Assembly (NCBI RefSeq): GCF_002002905.1
Contig: NZ_CP019509.1
Location: 1,674,001 to 1,738,000, forward strand
Direction of reading: 5' to 3'
DNA: 64,000 nucleotides
Source: Aquaspirillum sp. LM1
Lineage (GTDB): Bacteria > Pseudomonadota > Gammaproteobacteria > Burkholderiales > Aquaspirillaceae
Position numbers and translations under genes: made by a program. Shown in pieces: positions 19,257 to 28,475 of this stretch (the stretch's first letter is position 1; every line of letters starts with the position of its first letter). Below the pieces are notes generated by a model, which was not told the origin of the DNA, made no database searches, and saw only the letters and a list, made by a program, of their open reading frames with translations.

Positions 19257-22200
19257 TTATGCCTCATCCTGCGAGGCAAGCAGATAAGACACCATCAGGG
19301 CGTGGACAGGTACAAACCAGCCCTGACGGTCAAAATCGGAAACCAGGCGAATGGCAAATTTCAGATAGGCCGGTGCCGCCGGCAGATCGGTGATTCTAGC
19401 TTTGCCAGCAGTGACGAAGGCCATGAAGATCGGCAGGTAAGTCACTGCGTCGGTGAACTCCACCAGCGAAAGGGCTTTCACCAGAGGAGGGAGCCGCTGC
19501 CTGTCGATCCATCTGGAAAGCTCGCTGCCGAGCAGGGTGGACCAGTTCCGATTGGACTCGTGAAGACGCCGCAGATCCTGGTACCAGATAGGCAGAACAC
19601 TTCCCGGCGGCAGCTTGGTCAGCGAACTGCGATTGCCGGTGCTCAGATAGTTTCCCAGATAGTCGAAGCCGGAAACGATGCAACGCAGCACGTTGGTCCG
19701 GTTCGAGACGAGATTGTTGACCAGCGCTTCGGGAAGCCCGATCAGGCGCATGCTGTCGTGAAATAGCTGGTAGGCCTGTACCCATAGCGGAAGCGGGACA
19801 GCCTCCCAGATGACAGCAAGCTCGTCGCGTATACGTGCACAGAACGATTCGTCCATTTCCAGGCGGAATACCGCGAAGCTCAGTGCTTCCTGATTGCGCG
19901 ACAGGGCTTTCCATGTCTCGAAGGATGACAGCGGCAGGTGGCGATAGTACTGCTTCAAGTCGGCCAGATACTGCCAGCCACTGTGGTTGAAGTCGGTCGC
20001 CATGGCGGCAATCTGCAGCTCGATGACATGTGGATTGTGCTGGGGATGGAAAAGCTCGGCGGCGCGATGCAGCGAATGCACTTCGAACTCGGAGTCGAGA
20101 CTGTTATCCGGCCTGATATATAGGCTCGGACGGAAATGAACGCTCGACTGTTCACCCGGGTAGATCAGCCATGGCCCCTGAGACTGCATTGCCTGCGGAA
20201 TTTCGAAGTAGCCAGTGCCCACGGTCTCACTGGTCTTCTCTATCAGCTTCAGCGGTGTGCGCTTGGGGTCGGAAAGGAGCATTGCCTCGGCCCGAATACC
20301 CTCCAACATGGCAACATGTGAGGAGTTGCAGATATAAAAAGCATGTCTCCCCTCCCACTGGAGTCGCCCCCCATAGCGTCGAATATCGAGCCTCAGCAGC
20401 GGCTGCTCAGTTTCCAGGGAAAGCCTGATATAAGCATCTTGTTCATCAACCGCGCCGAGCATGTTCAGCATATCGCTCAAGTAACTGAATAGGCTGAGCA
20501 TGACTGGCGCGCAGCCTACCCGGATGTCGAAGTTGCGTTTTGGGTGCGGTTGCTCCATACAGATCAGCTCCAGCCCCATGTAGAACGTCTGGCCCTGAGG
20601 AAGATCGGAGGTCAGTACGATGCGGTATCCCGTCAGTTCCGCCAGTGTCAGTTCTCGGATCCGAGATGGGTTTCCATGCTGATCCAGGAGACGAGCGCCC
20701 TGGCAGGGGTAGGGTAGGCGAAGTTGAATGGGTGGTAGGCCCTGACCGGTCTCCAGAATAAAGGTTGCAGGGGGATTATTCCCTTTATGATGCAAGTGCA
20801 AAGCATATTCGGATTGCTCCACTGCCAGGCTATTGCTGACAACCTGCAGATCAAGCTGGTGTGTGCCTTTGGGGAGAAGGCGTGCAGGTTGCTGCCCCTG
20901 TTCAGGAAACAGGGACAGACTGAATTCCCTGGGTAGGACGCCAAAGCGGCGCTGCAGCAGCGTTTTGCCCGAGCGGTGGCGCAGCGTGTAGCGAGCGAAA
21001 CCATAGCTGCTGTTGCGCTGACGGTCCAGCAACTCACCGTTTACGAACTCAAGCAGTTCATCCTGGGGGTGAGGATAGTCTTCGGGTAGCTCAAGGCGTG
21101 GCCAACCCAGGAAGACGAGCGAGGGAGCGCTTTCGTAGACTGCAAAAACTCCCGTCAGGGTAGGTTTGCGGTCGTCGCCACCAGCCTGATTCAGTTCGAT
21201 TTGGTAGTAATCGGCACCCTTGGCCAGAGATAGGCCCGAATATATCTCTATCCAACGACCATTCTCCGCATCCTGCGCCAGGGTGTCTGGAGCTGCACCT
21301 TCACTGGTGATGAAAAAGTCCTGAGGGATGCGAAGCCGAGCCAGTCCGGATGCCATCGAGCAGCTGGACGTGGCCACCAGTTGCCAGCGCTCGGAGCGAT
21401 TCTCGAAAACTAGAGGAGCCTCCCGGTAATCGAGTGCGCTGCCGTCGAAGAACCGGCGATATACCGTGCGCCCGTTATCCAGCAGGCACAAGCTCAGCGG
21501 TTCGTCGAGCGTGCGTCGCTCCACTGTGACCTGAGGATTGGAGAAACGGACCTTGATACCCTCTGCGGTGAGCTGGCCATAAATAGCGGCACCACGAGCC
21601 AGCAACTGGTCACCTTCGTAATAGGCCAACTCCAAGCGAGTACTGCCAAGAGTCGTCTGGTCTATTGCAAAAGTTGTTTCGAAAGGTAGGGTCAAATCTG
21701 TGCGTATCGACCATTGGGGCAACGCTCCATGTAGAAAGTGCTCGCAGGTAAACGCCTGAGCTTTCTCGCGTGCCTCCTTGCGCTCTCTGTGTTTCTGGTC
21801 AGCATCACGTAACCAATCATTGAGCAATGATCGGGCATTATTTTCATCCAAAGGAATCGGAAAAGCCTCTGTCCAGCCGGGGTCTTGCTGATTAAGGTAA
21901 CTAGCTGGATCCGGTTGATCCTTGAGTGGGTAATGTCCAACCAGATACATAAGTTGATCAACGATGCCTGCCAGCAGCTGGCGCGTCTCTAGGCTACGAA
22001 AAGGAACAGGCAGCCCTTCTTCAAAGTCAGCCATTAAATCTGCCGTGGTTCTACGATTGCCTTCGGTCCGGTAATAGTGCTTGATACCTCGACGTACAGC
22101 TTTTCCAAAGCCATGGGACTCACTTTGGACCAATGGCCATGGCAAGCCTCCCTCTGCGAATAATGAACCCAACCAATCGCGACCATTTTCCCGATAGCGT

Positions 22201-22553
22201 ATAGGCCTTTTCCAATATGTTAGTCCATCGCAGGTCAATTTGGCATGCTGTGATTGGGTTAAGCAAACGCCTAGCTCCTCTTCTGCTCCAGACCAAGACC
22301 ATATTGTATTGTAGTTTCTGCGATATTGTTCACTAACAAAAAGGCAAAAGCAAGCTGCGAAATGAGTGCTAACAATAGCTGAGCGATACTTAAAGCTGGG
22401 ATGAAGCAGGTTAATTAATGATTGATATTCCGACTCTGTGACATGATACTTATATAGCGGTCTACCGTCCGGACCTTTAAATACTTCTCGATACAACAGG
22501 AATTCACTTAACCATGATTTTTCAGTGGTGGTAGCCATTATTTTAGCTTTCAT
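19257..22553 (-). CDS. druH: Druantia type III partner protein, DruH-like
   Basis: This 1098-residue cytoplasmic protein has no recognisable enzymatic motif. It begins MKAKIMATTTEKSWLSEFLLYREVFKG and matches my memory of the STY4851/ECs_5259 family found beside large DUF1998 helicases. The middle is rich in beta-type segments, and the C-terminal third holds helical stretches (RRLHESNRNWSTLLGSELSRW). It is the first gene of the pair, nine bases before druE, on the same strand. In Druantia type III only DruH and DruE are needed. The 5' third is clearly more AT-rich than the chromosome average here. The mechanism of the family is unknown. Confidence 0.75.
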   Translation of the reverse strand: MKAKIMATTTEKSWLSEFLLYREVFKGPDGRPLYKYHVTESEYQSLINLLHPSFKYRSAIVSTHFAACFCLFVSEQYRRNYNTIWSWSGAEEELGVCLTQSQHAKLTCDGLTYWKRPIRYRENGRDWLGSLFAEGGLPWPLVQSESHGFGKAVRRGIKHYYRTEGNRRTTADLMADFEEGLPVPFRSLETRQLLAGIVDQLMYLVGHYPLKDQPDPASYLNQQDPGWTEAFPIPLDENNARSLLNDWLRDADQKHRERKEAREKAQAFTCEHFLHGALPQWSIRTDLTLPFETTFAIDQTTLGSTRLELAYYEGDQLLARGAAIYGQLTAEGIKVRFSNPQVTVERRTLDEPLSLCLLDNGRTVYRRFFDGSALDYREAPLVFENRSERWQLVATSSCSMASGLARLRIPQDFFITSEGAAPDTLAQDAENGRWIEIYSGLSLAKGADYYQIELNQAGGDDRKPTLTGVFAVYESAPSLVFLGWPRLELPEDYPHPQDELLEFVNGELLDRQRNSSYGFARYTLRHRSGKTLLQRRFGVLPREFSLSLFPEQGQQPARLLPKGTHQLDLQVVSNSLAVEQSEYALHLHHKGNNPPATFILETGQGLPPIQLRLPYPCQGARLLDQHGNPSRIRELTLAELTGYRIVLTSDLPQGQTFYMGLELICMEQPHPKRNFDIRVGCAPVMLSLFSYLSDMLNMLGAVDEQDAYIRLSLETEQPLLRLDIRRYGGRLQWEGRHAFYICNSSHVAMLEGIRAEAMLLSDPKRTPLKLIEKTSETVGTGYFEIPQAMQSQGPWLIYPGEQSSVHFRPSLYIRPDNSLDSEFEVHSLHRAAELFHPQHNPHVIELQIAAMATDFNHSGWQYLADLKQYYRHLPLSSFETWKALSRNQEALSFAVFRLEMDESFCARIRDELAVIWEAVPLPLWVQAYQLFHDSMRLIGLPEALVNNLVSNRTNVLRCIVSGFDYLGNYLSTGNRSSLTKLPPGSVLPIWYQDLRRLHESNRNWSTLLGSELSRWIDRQRLPPLVKALSLVEFTDAVTYLPIFMAFVTAGKARITDLPAAPAYLKFAIRLVSDFDRQGWFVPVHALMVSYLLASQDEA

Positions 22554-22657
22554 TGCAAGCCTCTATTACACCCACAGAGCCGCTGAAAAATTCAACGGTC
22601 AATATGTGCGGATGGGGGTATTTTTAAGCGCTGAAATACAAATTCATTTATTTATAA

Positions 22658-22663
22658 ATTATA
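22658..22663 (-). promoter_or_regulatory. Candidate extended -10 promoter of druHE
   Basis: On the minus strand TGCTATAAT forms an extended -10 about 105 bases before druH, in an AT-rich stretch. No good -35 is seen, which is normal for the extended type. Confidence 0.4.
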
Positions 22664-22708
22664 GCACACACCTAGGATGATCGGGTGAAAGTGCGTCGCT
22701 CGAGCTAG

Positions 22709-22817
22709 GGATACGCTGAAAAAATCGTCATTCCCGCGAAGGCGGGAATTCAGGTTGTTGATTTTGCTAGGTTTTGATTTTGGCAAACACGATTTTTCTG
22801 AATAAATCAGCGCATCC
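22709..22817. mobile_element. 109-bp miniature element, intact copy (reverse orientation)
   Basis: It starts GGATACGCTGAAAAAATCG and ends GAATAAATCAGCGCATCC, the inverse of the copy at 3583. It is flanked by CTAG (22705) and TTAG (22818), both fitting YTAR. It lies between druH and the Septu-like HNH gene; nothing else is seen in 22554-22859 except the druH promoter. Confidence 0.8.
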
Positions 22818-22859
22818 TTAGGAATAAAATTTTGCTTTGTAGCGCTTCCTTTATAACAG

Positions 22860-23459
22860 CTATAACAGCCCCTGGCGGTTTGCTTCGCACCAGATAAAAG
22901 GTGACAATTTTTTCAGATAGACTGAAGGCAGCTGATATTCCAGGTATTCCTGATACAGGCGTGCCCGCAATTCCCGACACGCAGGATCATCCAGACCAAG
23001 CCGTTCAATGGTTTGCTCAACAATACGTCTTGGCTGTGCGGCCAAGTGTGGATTTGGATAAATATGCCCAGTAGACAGTTGCAGCCAGAATGAATTGGGC
23101 GCAAGAAAGAATGGATCCAGCACATCGTTGTACTCGCGTTTTCGACTGTTCATGGTCGAGCAGGCTAATCGATAGTTGCTCCATTCGTAGGCCTGACCCG
23201 CAAGGGTGGATTTGGCGATGAAATGATCCACACTGCTAGCCCCCATCACGCGCTCGAAAAACACCCCGAGGTATGCGCACACGCCGCCATATGCTTGGTG
23301 TAGGTCGGTCAAACAGTGGCACCAATAGGGTTCAATCGCTGTTTTTTCCGGTAGGGGTTGATCCAGCAGAATCCCCTTCTTGTTCAGATACGCCAAGCCC
23401 TTTTTGCGGACCTTGGCATCAAAATCAGCCGGTTCGGGCTGTGCCGTCACGGGTATCAT
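22860..23459 (-). CDS. HNH-type nuclease, PtuB-like (Septu-like pair)
   Basis: The 199-residue product has an HNH-like core: SSVDHFIAKSTLAGQAYEWS followed by NYRLACSTMNSRKR, where the His of VDHF and the Asn/His region form the expected metal site. It is encoded directly after an ATP-binding cassette-like ATPase with an ATGA overlap, so both are made together. An ATPase plus a small HNH nuclease is the composition of Septu (PtuA/PtuB) anti-phage systems. A start nine bases further upstream (MAEMIPV) is possible. The system assignment is inference from gene pairing; the HNH call is moderately firm. Confidence 0.7.
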   Translation of the reverse strand: MIPVTAQPEPADFDAKVRKKGLAYLNKKGILLDQPLPEKTAIEPYWCHCLTDLHQAYGGVCAYLGVFFERVMGASSVDHFIAKSTLAGQAYEWSNYRLACSTMNSRKREYNDVLDPFFLAPNSFWLQLSTGHIYPNPHLAAQPRRIVEQTIERLGLDDPACRELRARLYQEYLEYQLPSVYLKKLSPFIWCEANRQGLL

Positions 23460-24748
23460 TTCAGCCACCCTTGTTTTTCGCCAATGTAGCGCCAGCGAAT
23501 CCAGAAGGGGTCTGTATCACCTAACACTGTGCGTAATGCTGCATCAAGGGCTTTTGCCTGCGCTGCGTCAATCACTTCTTCAGACAGAATTTTGCCAGCT
23601 TGCTGCAACAACACTTCAGCCTCCAGAGATCGTGCGCTATCCATGTCAAAAGCGTCGCTCACCAGCCAGCGGGAAACATCGCCCAGGCGCACAAATTGGC
23701 GTTTGGTGAACGTGACTGAGGCTTCACGATGTGCGGAGCAAATTAAATCAAGATCCCACCAGGCGTCTTTTTGCTCGTCAAATTGGGGCTCGACTGACGC
23801 CATCACCAATGGGGAATGGGTCACGGCAATCAGCTGGACTTCTGCCGAGGTGGTGAGCTTGGCCATTACCTGCATCAGCGCGGGGATCACGGTGCGCTGC
23901 CATCTTGGGTGAAGGTGCGATTCCACTTCATCAATCAAGAAAGTGGCTTTTGTTTCCGGCTCTTCGCCCAACAGTTCTTTGGCTTTCAGGTGTTCTTCCC
24001 AGCACCACACCAAAAAATAGGCCAGTGCAATCACCCGCCGCATGCCAGAGGATGCATGCACAACGGCCACATCCTGCCCGTAAGGCATTTTCAGCGTGGG
24101 CATGTCGCGCACATCATCCAGGCTGATGCGCGTTAATGCGCCTGCTTGCAATGGCTCGGCAGCAGAGGGCGACAATGCGGACAACACGGCACACAGATAG
24201 CCAAAGGCGCGGCCTTTTTCTTTTTGCCAGCCGGCCCAGTCGCGGATCAGGCCGTTGCACAGCCAAGCGCCATCATCGCGCTGCAAGCCATCCCATACTT
24301 CTTTTGGGCTGAATACATAAGCCGGTGGGCGGTCTGCTCGTTCTTCGGTTTTATTTTTCCAGTAGTTGCGCGCGGGGTCCCAAACGGCAAAGCTGCCATC
24401 CGCCATGGCATAAAAAACCATGCCGGGGTTGGCGGGGCGGCCACGGGGGAGGTTCCAGTTTTGCAGGCGAGGGTCAAAGTCAATGCTATTGGCTTTGGTT
24501 TTCGAGACACCGGTAAACGAAAAACCAATCTCAGCTTTCTGTTTTTTATCGGTGGGCAGTGCAATCTTACCTGCAGTGAGTTTTGGGTTGACTTCAGCCG
24601 GCCATTTTCGGGTCATTGCCCACCAGGCAATATCGAGCAAAAAACTCTTGCCTAATCCATTATCACCCGTAATCAAATTCAGCCGATCAGCAAATTCCAG
24701 CTCGACATTGGCAGGGCCTATATTGGTAATCTTTAATTGCTTGAGCAC
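23456..24748 (-). CDS. AAA/ABC-type ATPase, PtuA-like (Septu-like pair)
   Basis: This 430-residue protein has an SMC/ABC-like ATPase fold split by a long insert. The Walker A-like loop is GDNGLGKSFLL near residues 29-39. The signature region is HASSGMRRVIALAYFL, Walker B is ATFLIDEVESHLHP with the catalytic Glu, and the H-loop is AVTHSPLVMAS. This layout is common to defence ATPases (PtuA, RloC- and OLD-like). No TOPRIM nuclease is visible, so the partner HNH protein probably supplies the nuclease. It is the first gene of the pair, next to a Druantia-like system, and is less G+C-rich than the flanking genes. Confidence 0.78.
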   Translation of the reverse strand: MLKQLKITNIGPANVELEFADRLNLITGDNGLGKSFLLDIAWWAMTRKWPAEVNPKLTAGKIALPTDKKQKAEIGFSFTGVSKTKANSIDFDPRLQNWNLPRGRPANPGMVFYAMADGSFAVWDPARNYWKNKTEERADRPPAYVFSPKEVWDGLQRDDGAWLCNGLIRDWAGWQKEKGRAFGYLCAVLSALSPSAAEPLQAGALTRISLDDVRDMPTLKMPYGQDVAVVHASSGMRRVIALAYFLVWCWEEHLKAKELLGEEPETKATFLIDEVESHLHPRWQRTVIPALMQVMAKLTTSAEVQLIAVTHSPLVMASVEPQFDEQKDAWWDLDLICSAHREASVTFTKRQFVRLGDVSRWLVSDAFDMDSARSLEAEVLLQQAGKILSEEVIDAAQAKALDAALRTVLGDTDPFWIRWRYIGEKQGWLK

Positions 24749-24804
24749 TTCCAGGCTCCTTTTGTGCGACTGCTCGCTTTACCGCGTATTGTCGGCCAAA
24801 CCAA

Positions 24805-24912
24805 GGGCACACTGATTTATTCAGAAGCATCGTCTTTGCCAAAAGCAAAACCCTGCAAAATCAAAATCCTGGATTCCCGCCTTCGCGGGAATGACGGTTT
24901 TTCAGCGTTTCC
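24805..24912. mobile_element. Miniature element copy (108 bp, diverged ends)
   Basis: It runs from GGGCACACTGATTTATTC to TTTTTCAGCGTTTCC with the core ATTCCCGCCTTCGCGGGAAT. TTAG follows on the right. It marks the right edge of the defence island, between the Septu-like ATPase start and the DUF1415 gene. Confidence 0.75.
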
Positions 24913-24941
24913 TTAGTGGCGCTAAATCACCTTTTCTGCGC

Positions 24942-25517
24942 TCACTCCTTCCCCCCATACGGAATCCCCAACCCCTTCCACCCCTCTGGCCCCAGCTCGT
25001 TCACCACTTCAATGTTCCGCTCAAAGATCGCTGCCGGGTCCGGAAAACTTTCCACTGCCCGATCAATGCTGGCCTGGCGGATCAGGTGCAGGGTGGGGTA
25101 GGGGGCGCGGTTGGTGTAGTTGCTCATGTCGTCCGGCTGAGTGTCGGCAAACTGGAAGTCTGGGTGGAAGCTGGCCACTTGCAGCGCTTCGTCCAGCCCC
25201 AGCGCCTGTGGTGCGGCTTCGGCCAGTTCGAGAAAGTCGTTGAACACGCCAAATTCGGGAAACAGGGTGGGGTGGATCAGCAGGGTGGTGTCGGTCACTT
25301 CCGGGTCGATATTGGCCAGGTGTTCCAGTTCCTGGTCCAGTTCTTCCAGAAACTGGTCGGTATGGCGGGCGTGGCTGACCACGTAGCGGATCTGGTTTTT
25401 GACGTACACCGCCTTGGCAAACGGGCACAGGTTCAGGCCGATCACGGCTTTTTCCAGCCAGATGCGGGTAGCTTCAATCACGGTTTGGTCGTCGGGGGTG
25501 GGGTGGGTCGGGCTCAT
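24942..25517 (-). CDS. DUF1415 family protein
   Basis: This 191-residue cytoplasmic protein begins MSPTHPTPDDQTVIEATRIWLEKAV and carries the family core GLNLCPFAKAVYVKNQIRYVV, then LLIHPTLFPEFGVFNDFL and SFHPDFQFADTQPDDMSNYTNRAPYPTLH. These blocks are characteristic of DUF1415, whose function is unknown. The ATG at 25517 leaves ten bases after the preceding stop; a TTG at 25535 would overlap it. It is probably co-transcribed with the methyltransferase before it. Confidence 0.88.
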   Translation of the reverse strand: MSPTHPTPDDQTVIEATRIWLEKAVIGLNLCPFAKAVYVKNQIRYVVSHARHTDQFLEELDQELEHLANIDPEVTDTTLLIHPTLFPEFGVFNDFLELAEAAPQALGLDEALQVASFHPDFQFADTQPDDMSNYTNRAPYPTLHLIRQASIDRAVESFPDPAAIFERNIEVVNELGPEGWKGLGIPYGGKE

Positions 25518-25527
25518 GGTTGGGCTT

Positions 25528-26343
25528 TCAGGCAAAGCGCTCGGCGAGGCTTTCCAGGTTGAATTCTTCCAGCAGGGCGTTCAGGCGCTCGCGGGCGTTG
25601 CCACGCGGCTGGCCGGTGTGGCGGGCGATGATCAGTTCGTTTTTCATCGAGTGTTCCCAGCCCACCAGTTCGGTGACGGTCAGCTGGTAGCCGTGGGCTT
25701 CCAGGCGCAGGCAGCGCAGCACATTGGTCAGCTGGCTGCCAAATTCGCGGGTGTGGATCGGGTGGCGGTAGATTTCTGCCAGCGGGCCTTTGCTTAGCGC
25801 GCGGTTTTTATGCTGGCGCAGTACGCTGGCCACTTCGGCCTGACAGCACGGGGCCAGCACGATAAAGCGGGCCTGTTTGTCCAGGGCAAAGCGAATGGCG
25901 TCGTCGGTGGCGGTGTTGCAGGCGTGCAGCGCGGTGACCACATCAAAGCGTTCGGGCAGTTCGGCCATGCGCCGGGATTCATCCACCGACATATTCAAGA
26001 AATGCATGCGGGCAAACCCCAGCCGTTCGGCCAGTTCGACCGAGCGGCTGACCAGTTCTTCGCGGGTTTCGATGCCATAAATATGGCCGGCGTCGTGTGA
26101 TTTGAAAAACAGGTCGTACAGGATAAAGCCCAGGTAGGATTTGCCGGCACCGTGGTCGGCCAGGGTCAGCTCGCCACCGGCGTCGAGCACTTCCTGCAGC
26201 AGTGGTTCGATGAATTGGTACAGGTGATACACCTGCTTGAGTTTGCGCCGGCTGTCCTGGTTGAGCTTGCCGTCACGGGTGAGGATGTGCAGTTCTTTCA
26301 GCAGCTCGATGGACTGGCCGGGGCGGATGTCGGGGATGGACAT
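25528..26343 (-). CDS. Class I SAM-dependent methyltransferase
   Basis: The product is 271 residues from MSIPDIRPGQ. The SAM-binding motif I is LADHGAGKSYLGF at 61-73, with an acidic residue at the next strand end (YGIETREELV). VVTALHACNTATDDAIRFAL and IVLAPCCQAEVA resemble the Methyltransf_32-like family, sometimes annotated as RNA methylases. GGAA eight bases upstream supports this start over a longer frame from 26403 that would run into a repeat. The substrate is unknown. It precedes the DUF1415 gene by ten bases. Confidence 0.85.
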   Translation of the reverse strand: MSIPDIRPGQSIELLKELHILTRDGKLNQDSRRKLKQVYHLYQFIEPLLQEVLDAGGELTLADHGAGKSYLGFILYDLFFKSHDAGHIYGIETREELVSRSVELAERLGFARMHFLNMSVDESRRMAELPERFDVVTALHACNTATDDAIRFALDKQARFIVLAPCCQAEVASVLRQHKNRALSKGPLAEIYRHPIHTREFGSQLTNVLRCLRLEAHGYQLTVTELVGWEHSMKNELIIARHTGQPRGNARERLNALLEEFNLESLAERFA

Positions 26344-26417
26344 GATGAGTTCCAAAAACATGGACGGGCAGCCCGTGGGCTGCCCGGTGAATCTTGCCGC
26401 CACTCGTGCGGCGGGGT

Positions 26418-26526
26418 GGTGGCGCTGATTGATTCAGAAAAATCGTGTTTGCAAAAAGCAAAATCCAGCAAAAGCAAAACCCTGGATTCCCGCCTTCGCG
26501 GGAATGACAATTTTTTCAGCGCATCC
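26418..26526. mobile_element. 109-bp miniature element copy
   Basis: It runs from GGTGGCGCTGATTGATTC to TTTTTTCAGCGCATCC, core ATTCCCGCCTTCGCGGGAAT, followed by TAAA. The left end is diverged. It lies between ettA and the methyltransferase gene. Confidence 0.75.
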
Positions 26527-26571
26527 TAAACCAATCACACCACAACGCCAGGAGGGTTTTCTGAGCAACGC

Positions 26572-28239
26572 TTAGCGGGTGATTGGCTTGTAGCGCAAGC
26601 GCTTGGGCTTGGCACCTTCTTCACCCAGGCGTTTTTTCTTGTCGGCTTCGTATTCCTGATAGTTGCCGTCAAAAAACACCCACTGCGATTCGCCTTCTGC
26701 CGCCAGAATATGGGTGGCAATCCGGTCGAGGAACCAGCGGTCATGGCTGATCACAAACACGGTACCGGCAAATTCCAGCAGGGCGTCTTCCAGCGCGCGC
26801 AGGGTTTCCACGTCCAGGTCGTTGGACGGTTCATCCAGCAGCAGCACATTGCCGCCCTTGAGCAGGGTTTTGGCCAGATGCAGGCGGCCACGTTCGCCAC
26901 CAGAGAGCATGCCCACTTTCTTTTGCTGGTCGCCGCCCTTGAAGTTAAAGCGGCCCAGGTAGGCACGGCTGGGCATTTCAAAGCGGCCCACGCTGAGAAT
27001 GTCGGCACCGTTGGACACATCTTCAAACACGGTTTTTTCGCCATCCAGCCCTTCGCGGCTTTGTTCGACAAAAGCCATTTGCACGGTCTGGCCGATTTTT
27101 ACTTCACCGCTGTCTGGTTGTTCCTGGCCGGCAATCATCTTGAACAGGGTGGATTTACCGGCACCGTTGGGGCCGATGATGCCGACGATGGCACCAGGCG
27201 GAGCCTTGAAGCTGAGGTTGTCAATCAGCAGGCGGTCGCCAAAAGCTTTGCTCACGCCGTCAAACTCAATCACTTCGTTACCCAGCCGCTCGGCCACCGG
27301 AATAAAGATTTCCTGGGTTTCGTTGCGCTTCTGGTATTCAAAGCTGGACAGTTCTTCAAACTTGGCCAGACGCGCCTTGGACTTGGCCTGGCGGCCCTTG
27401 GGGTTTTGTCGTACCCATTCCAGTTCCTGCTTCATCGCCTTCATGCGCGCAGCTTCAGACTTGGATTCCTTGGCCAGACGTTCTTCTTTCTGTTCCAGCC
27501 AGCTGGAGTAATTGCCCTTCCAGGGAATACCCTCGCCACGGTCGAGTTCCAGAATCCATTCAGCGGCGTTATCCAGGAAATAACGATCGTGGGTAACCGC
27601 CACCACGGTGCCGGGGAAGCGCACCAGAAACTGTTCCAGCCATTCTACCGATTCGGCGTCCAGGTGGTTGGTGGGTTCGTCCAGCAGCAGCATGTCGGGT
27701 TTGGACAGCAGCAGCTTGCACAGCGCTACCCGGCGTTTTTCACCGCCAGACAGCGGGCCGATTTTGGCGTCCCACGACGGCAGGCGCAGTGCGTCGGCGG
27801 CCAGCTCCAGTTGCAGGGCCACGTTGTCGCCCGCGCCGGCGGAGATGATGGCTTCCAGCTTGGCCTGTTCTTCGGCCAGCGCGTCAAAATCGGCGTCCGG
27901 CTCAGCGTAAGCGGCGTACACTTCTTCCAGGCGTTTTTGTGCGCCCATCACATCGCCCATGCCGCTTTCCACTTCTTCGCGCACGGTCTTGTCCGGGTCA
28001 AGCTGCGGTTCCTGCGGCAGGTAGCCGATTTTTACGCCGGCCAGGTGCTGCACTTCGCCGTCGTATTCCTTGTCCACCCCGGCCATGATCTTGAGCACGG
28101 TGGACTTCCCCGAACCGTTCAGACCCAGGAGGCCAATCTTGGCACCGGGAAAGAACGACAGCGAGATGTTTTTGATGATCTGCCGCTTGGGCGGCACAAT
28201 TTTGCTCACGCGGAGCATGGACATGACGTATTGGGCCAT
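26572..28239 (-). CDS. ettA: Energy-dependent translational throttle protein EttA (ABC-F)
   Basis: This 555-residue ABC-F protein binds the ribosomal E site and gates early elongation according to ATP/ADP level. It has two ABC domains without membrane segments. The first Walker A is GLNGSGKST at 39-47 with signature LSGGEKRRVALCK; the second is GPNGAGKST with LSGGERGRLHLAK. Walker B motifs LLLDEPTNHLD and LLLDEPSNDLD are intact, and the linker has the EttA-type KQELEWVRQNPKGRQAKSKARL. The start MAQYVMSMLRVSKIVPPKRQI matches EttA, and so does the length. Confidence 0.97.
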   Translation of the reverse strand: MAQYVMSMLRVSKIVPPKRQIIKNISLSFFPGAKIGLLGLNGSGKSTVLKIMAGVDKEYDGEVQHLAGVKIGYLPQEPQLDPDKTVREEVESGMGDVMGAQKRLEEVYAAYAEPDADFDALAEEQAKLEAIISAGAGDNVALQLELAADALRLPSWDAKIGPLSGGEKRRVALCKLLLSKPDMLLLDEPTNHLDAESVEWLEQFLVRFPGTVVAVTHDRYFLDNAAEWILELDRGEGIPWKGNYSSWLEQKEERLAKESKSEAARMKAMKQELEWVRQNPKGRQAKSKARLAKFEELSSFEYQKRNETQEIFIPVAERLGNEVIEFDGVSKAFGDRLLIDNLSFKAPPGAIVGIIGPNGAGKSTLFKMIAGQEQPDSGEVKIGQTVQMAFVEQSREGLDGEKTVFEDVSNGADILSVGRFEMPSRAYLGRFNFKGGDQQKKVGMLSGGERGRLHLAKTLLKGGNVLLLDEPSNDLDVETLRALEDALLEFAGTVFVISHDRWFLDRIATHILAAEGESQWVFFDGNYQEYEADKKKRLGEEGAKPKRLRYKPITR

Positions 28240-28475
28240 ATTTCCAGTTTCAGTCAGGATGCGGTCAATAAAAACGGCGTGGGCAGGCGGGGCGCCGGGC
28301 CTGGTAAAACAGGCGGCGCGGCGTGCTCACGTCGGGAATTTTGCGGCAAATAATCCGCCAAGTTTAGCAAACCGTCCGCCGGCTGGCATCCGCCAGGGGT
28401 TTCGGTCGGCGCGTTTTTGTTTTATAACGACACGTTTTCCCTCTGTTCACGCCTGCTGGCTGCGTGCGGCCCGGA

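Noticed and set aside
14082..22553. DISARM (DrmA/DrmB) as the identity of the large helicase pair
   Set aside because: DISARM has separate helicase and DUF1998 proteins plus a methylase; here one protein has both domains and the partner resembles DruH.
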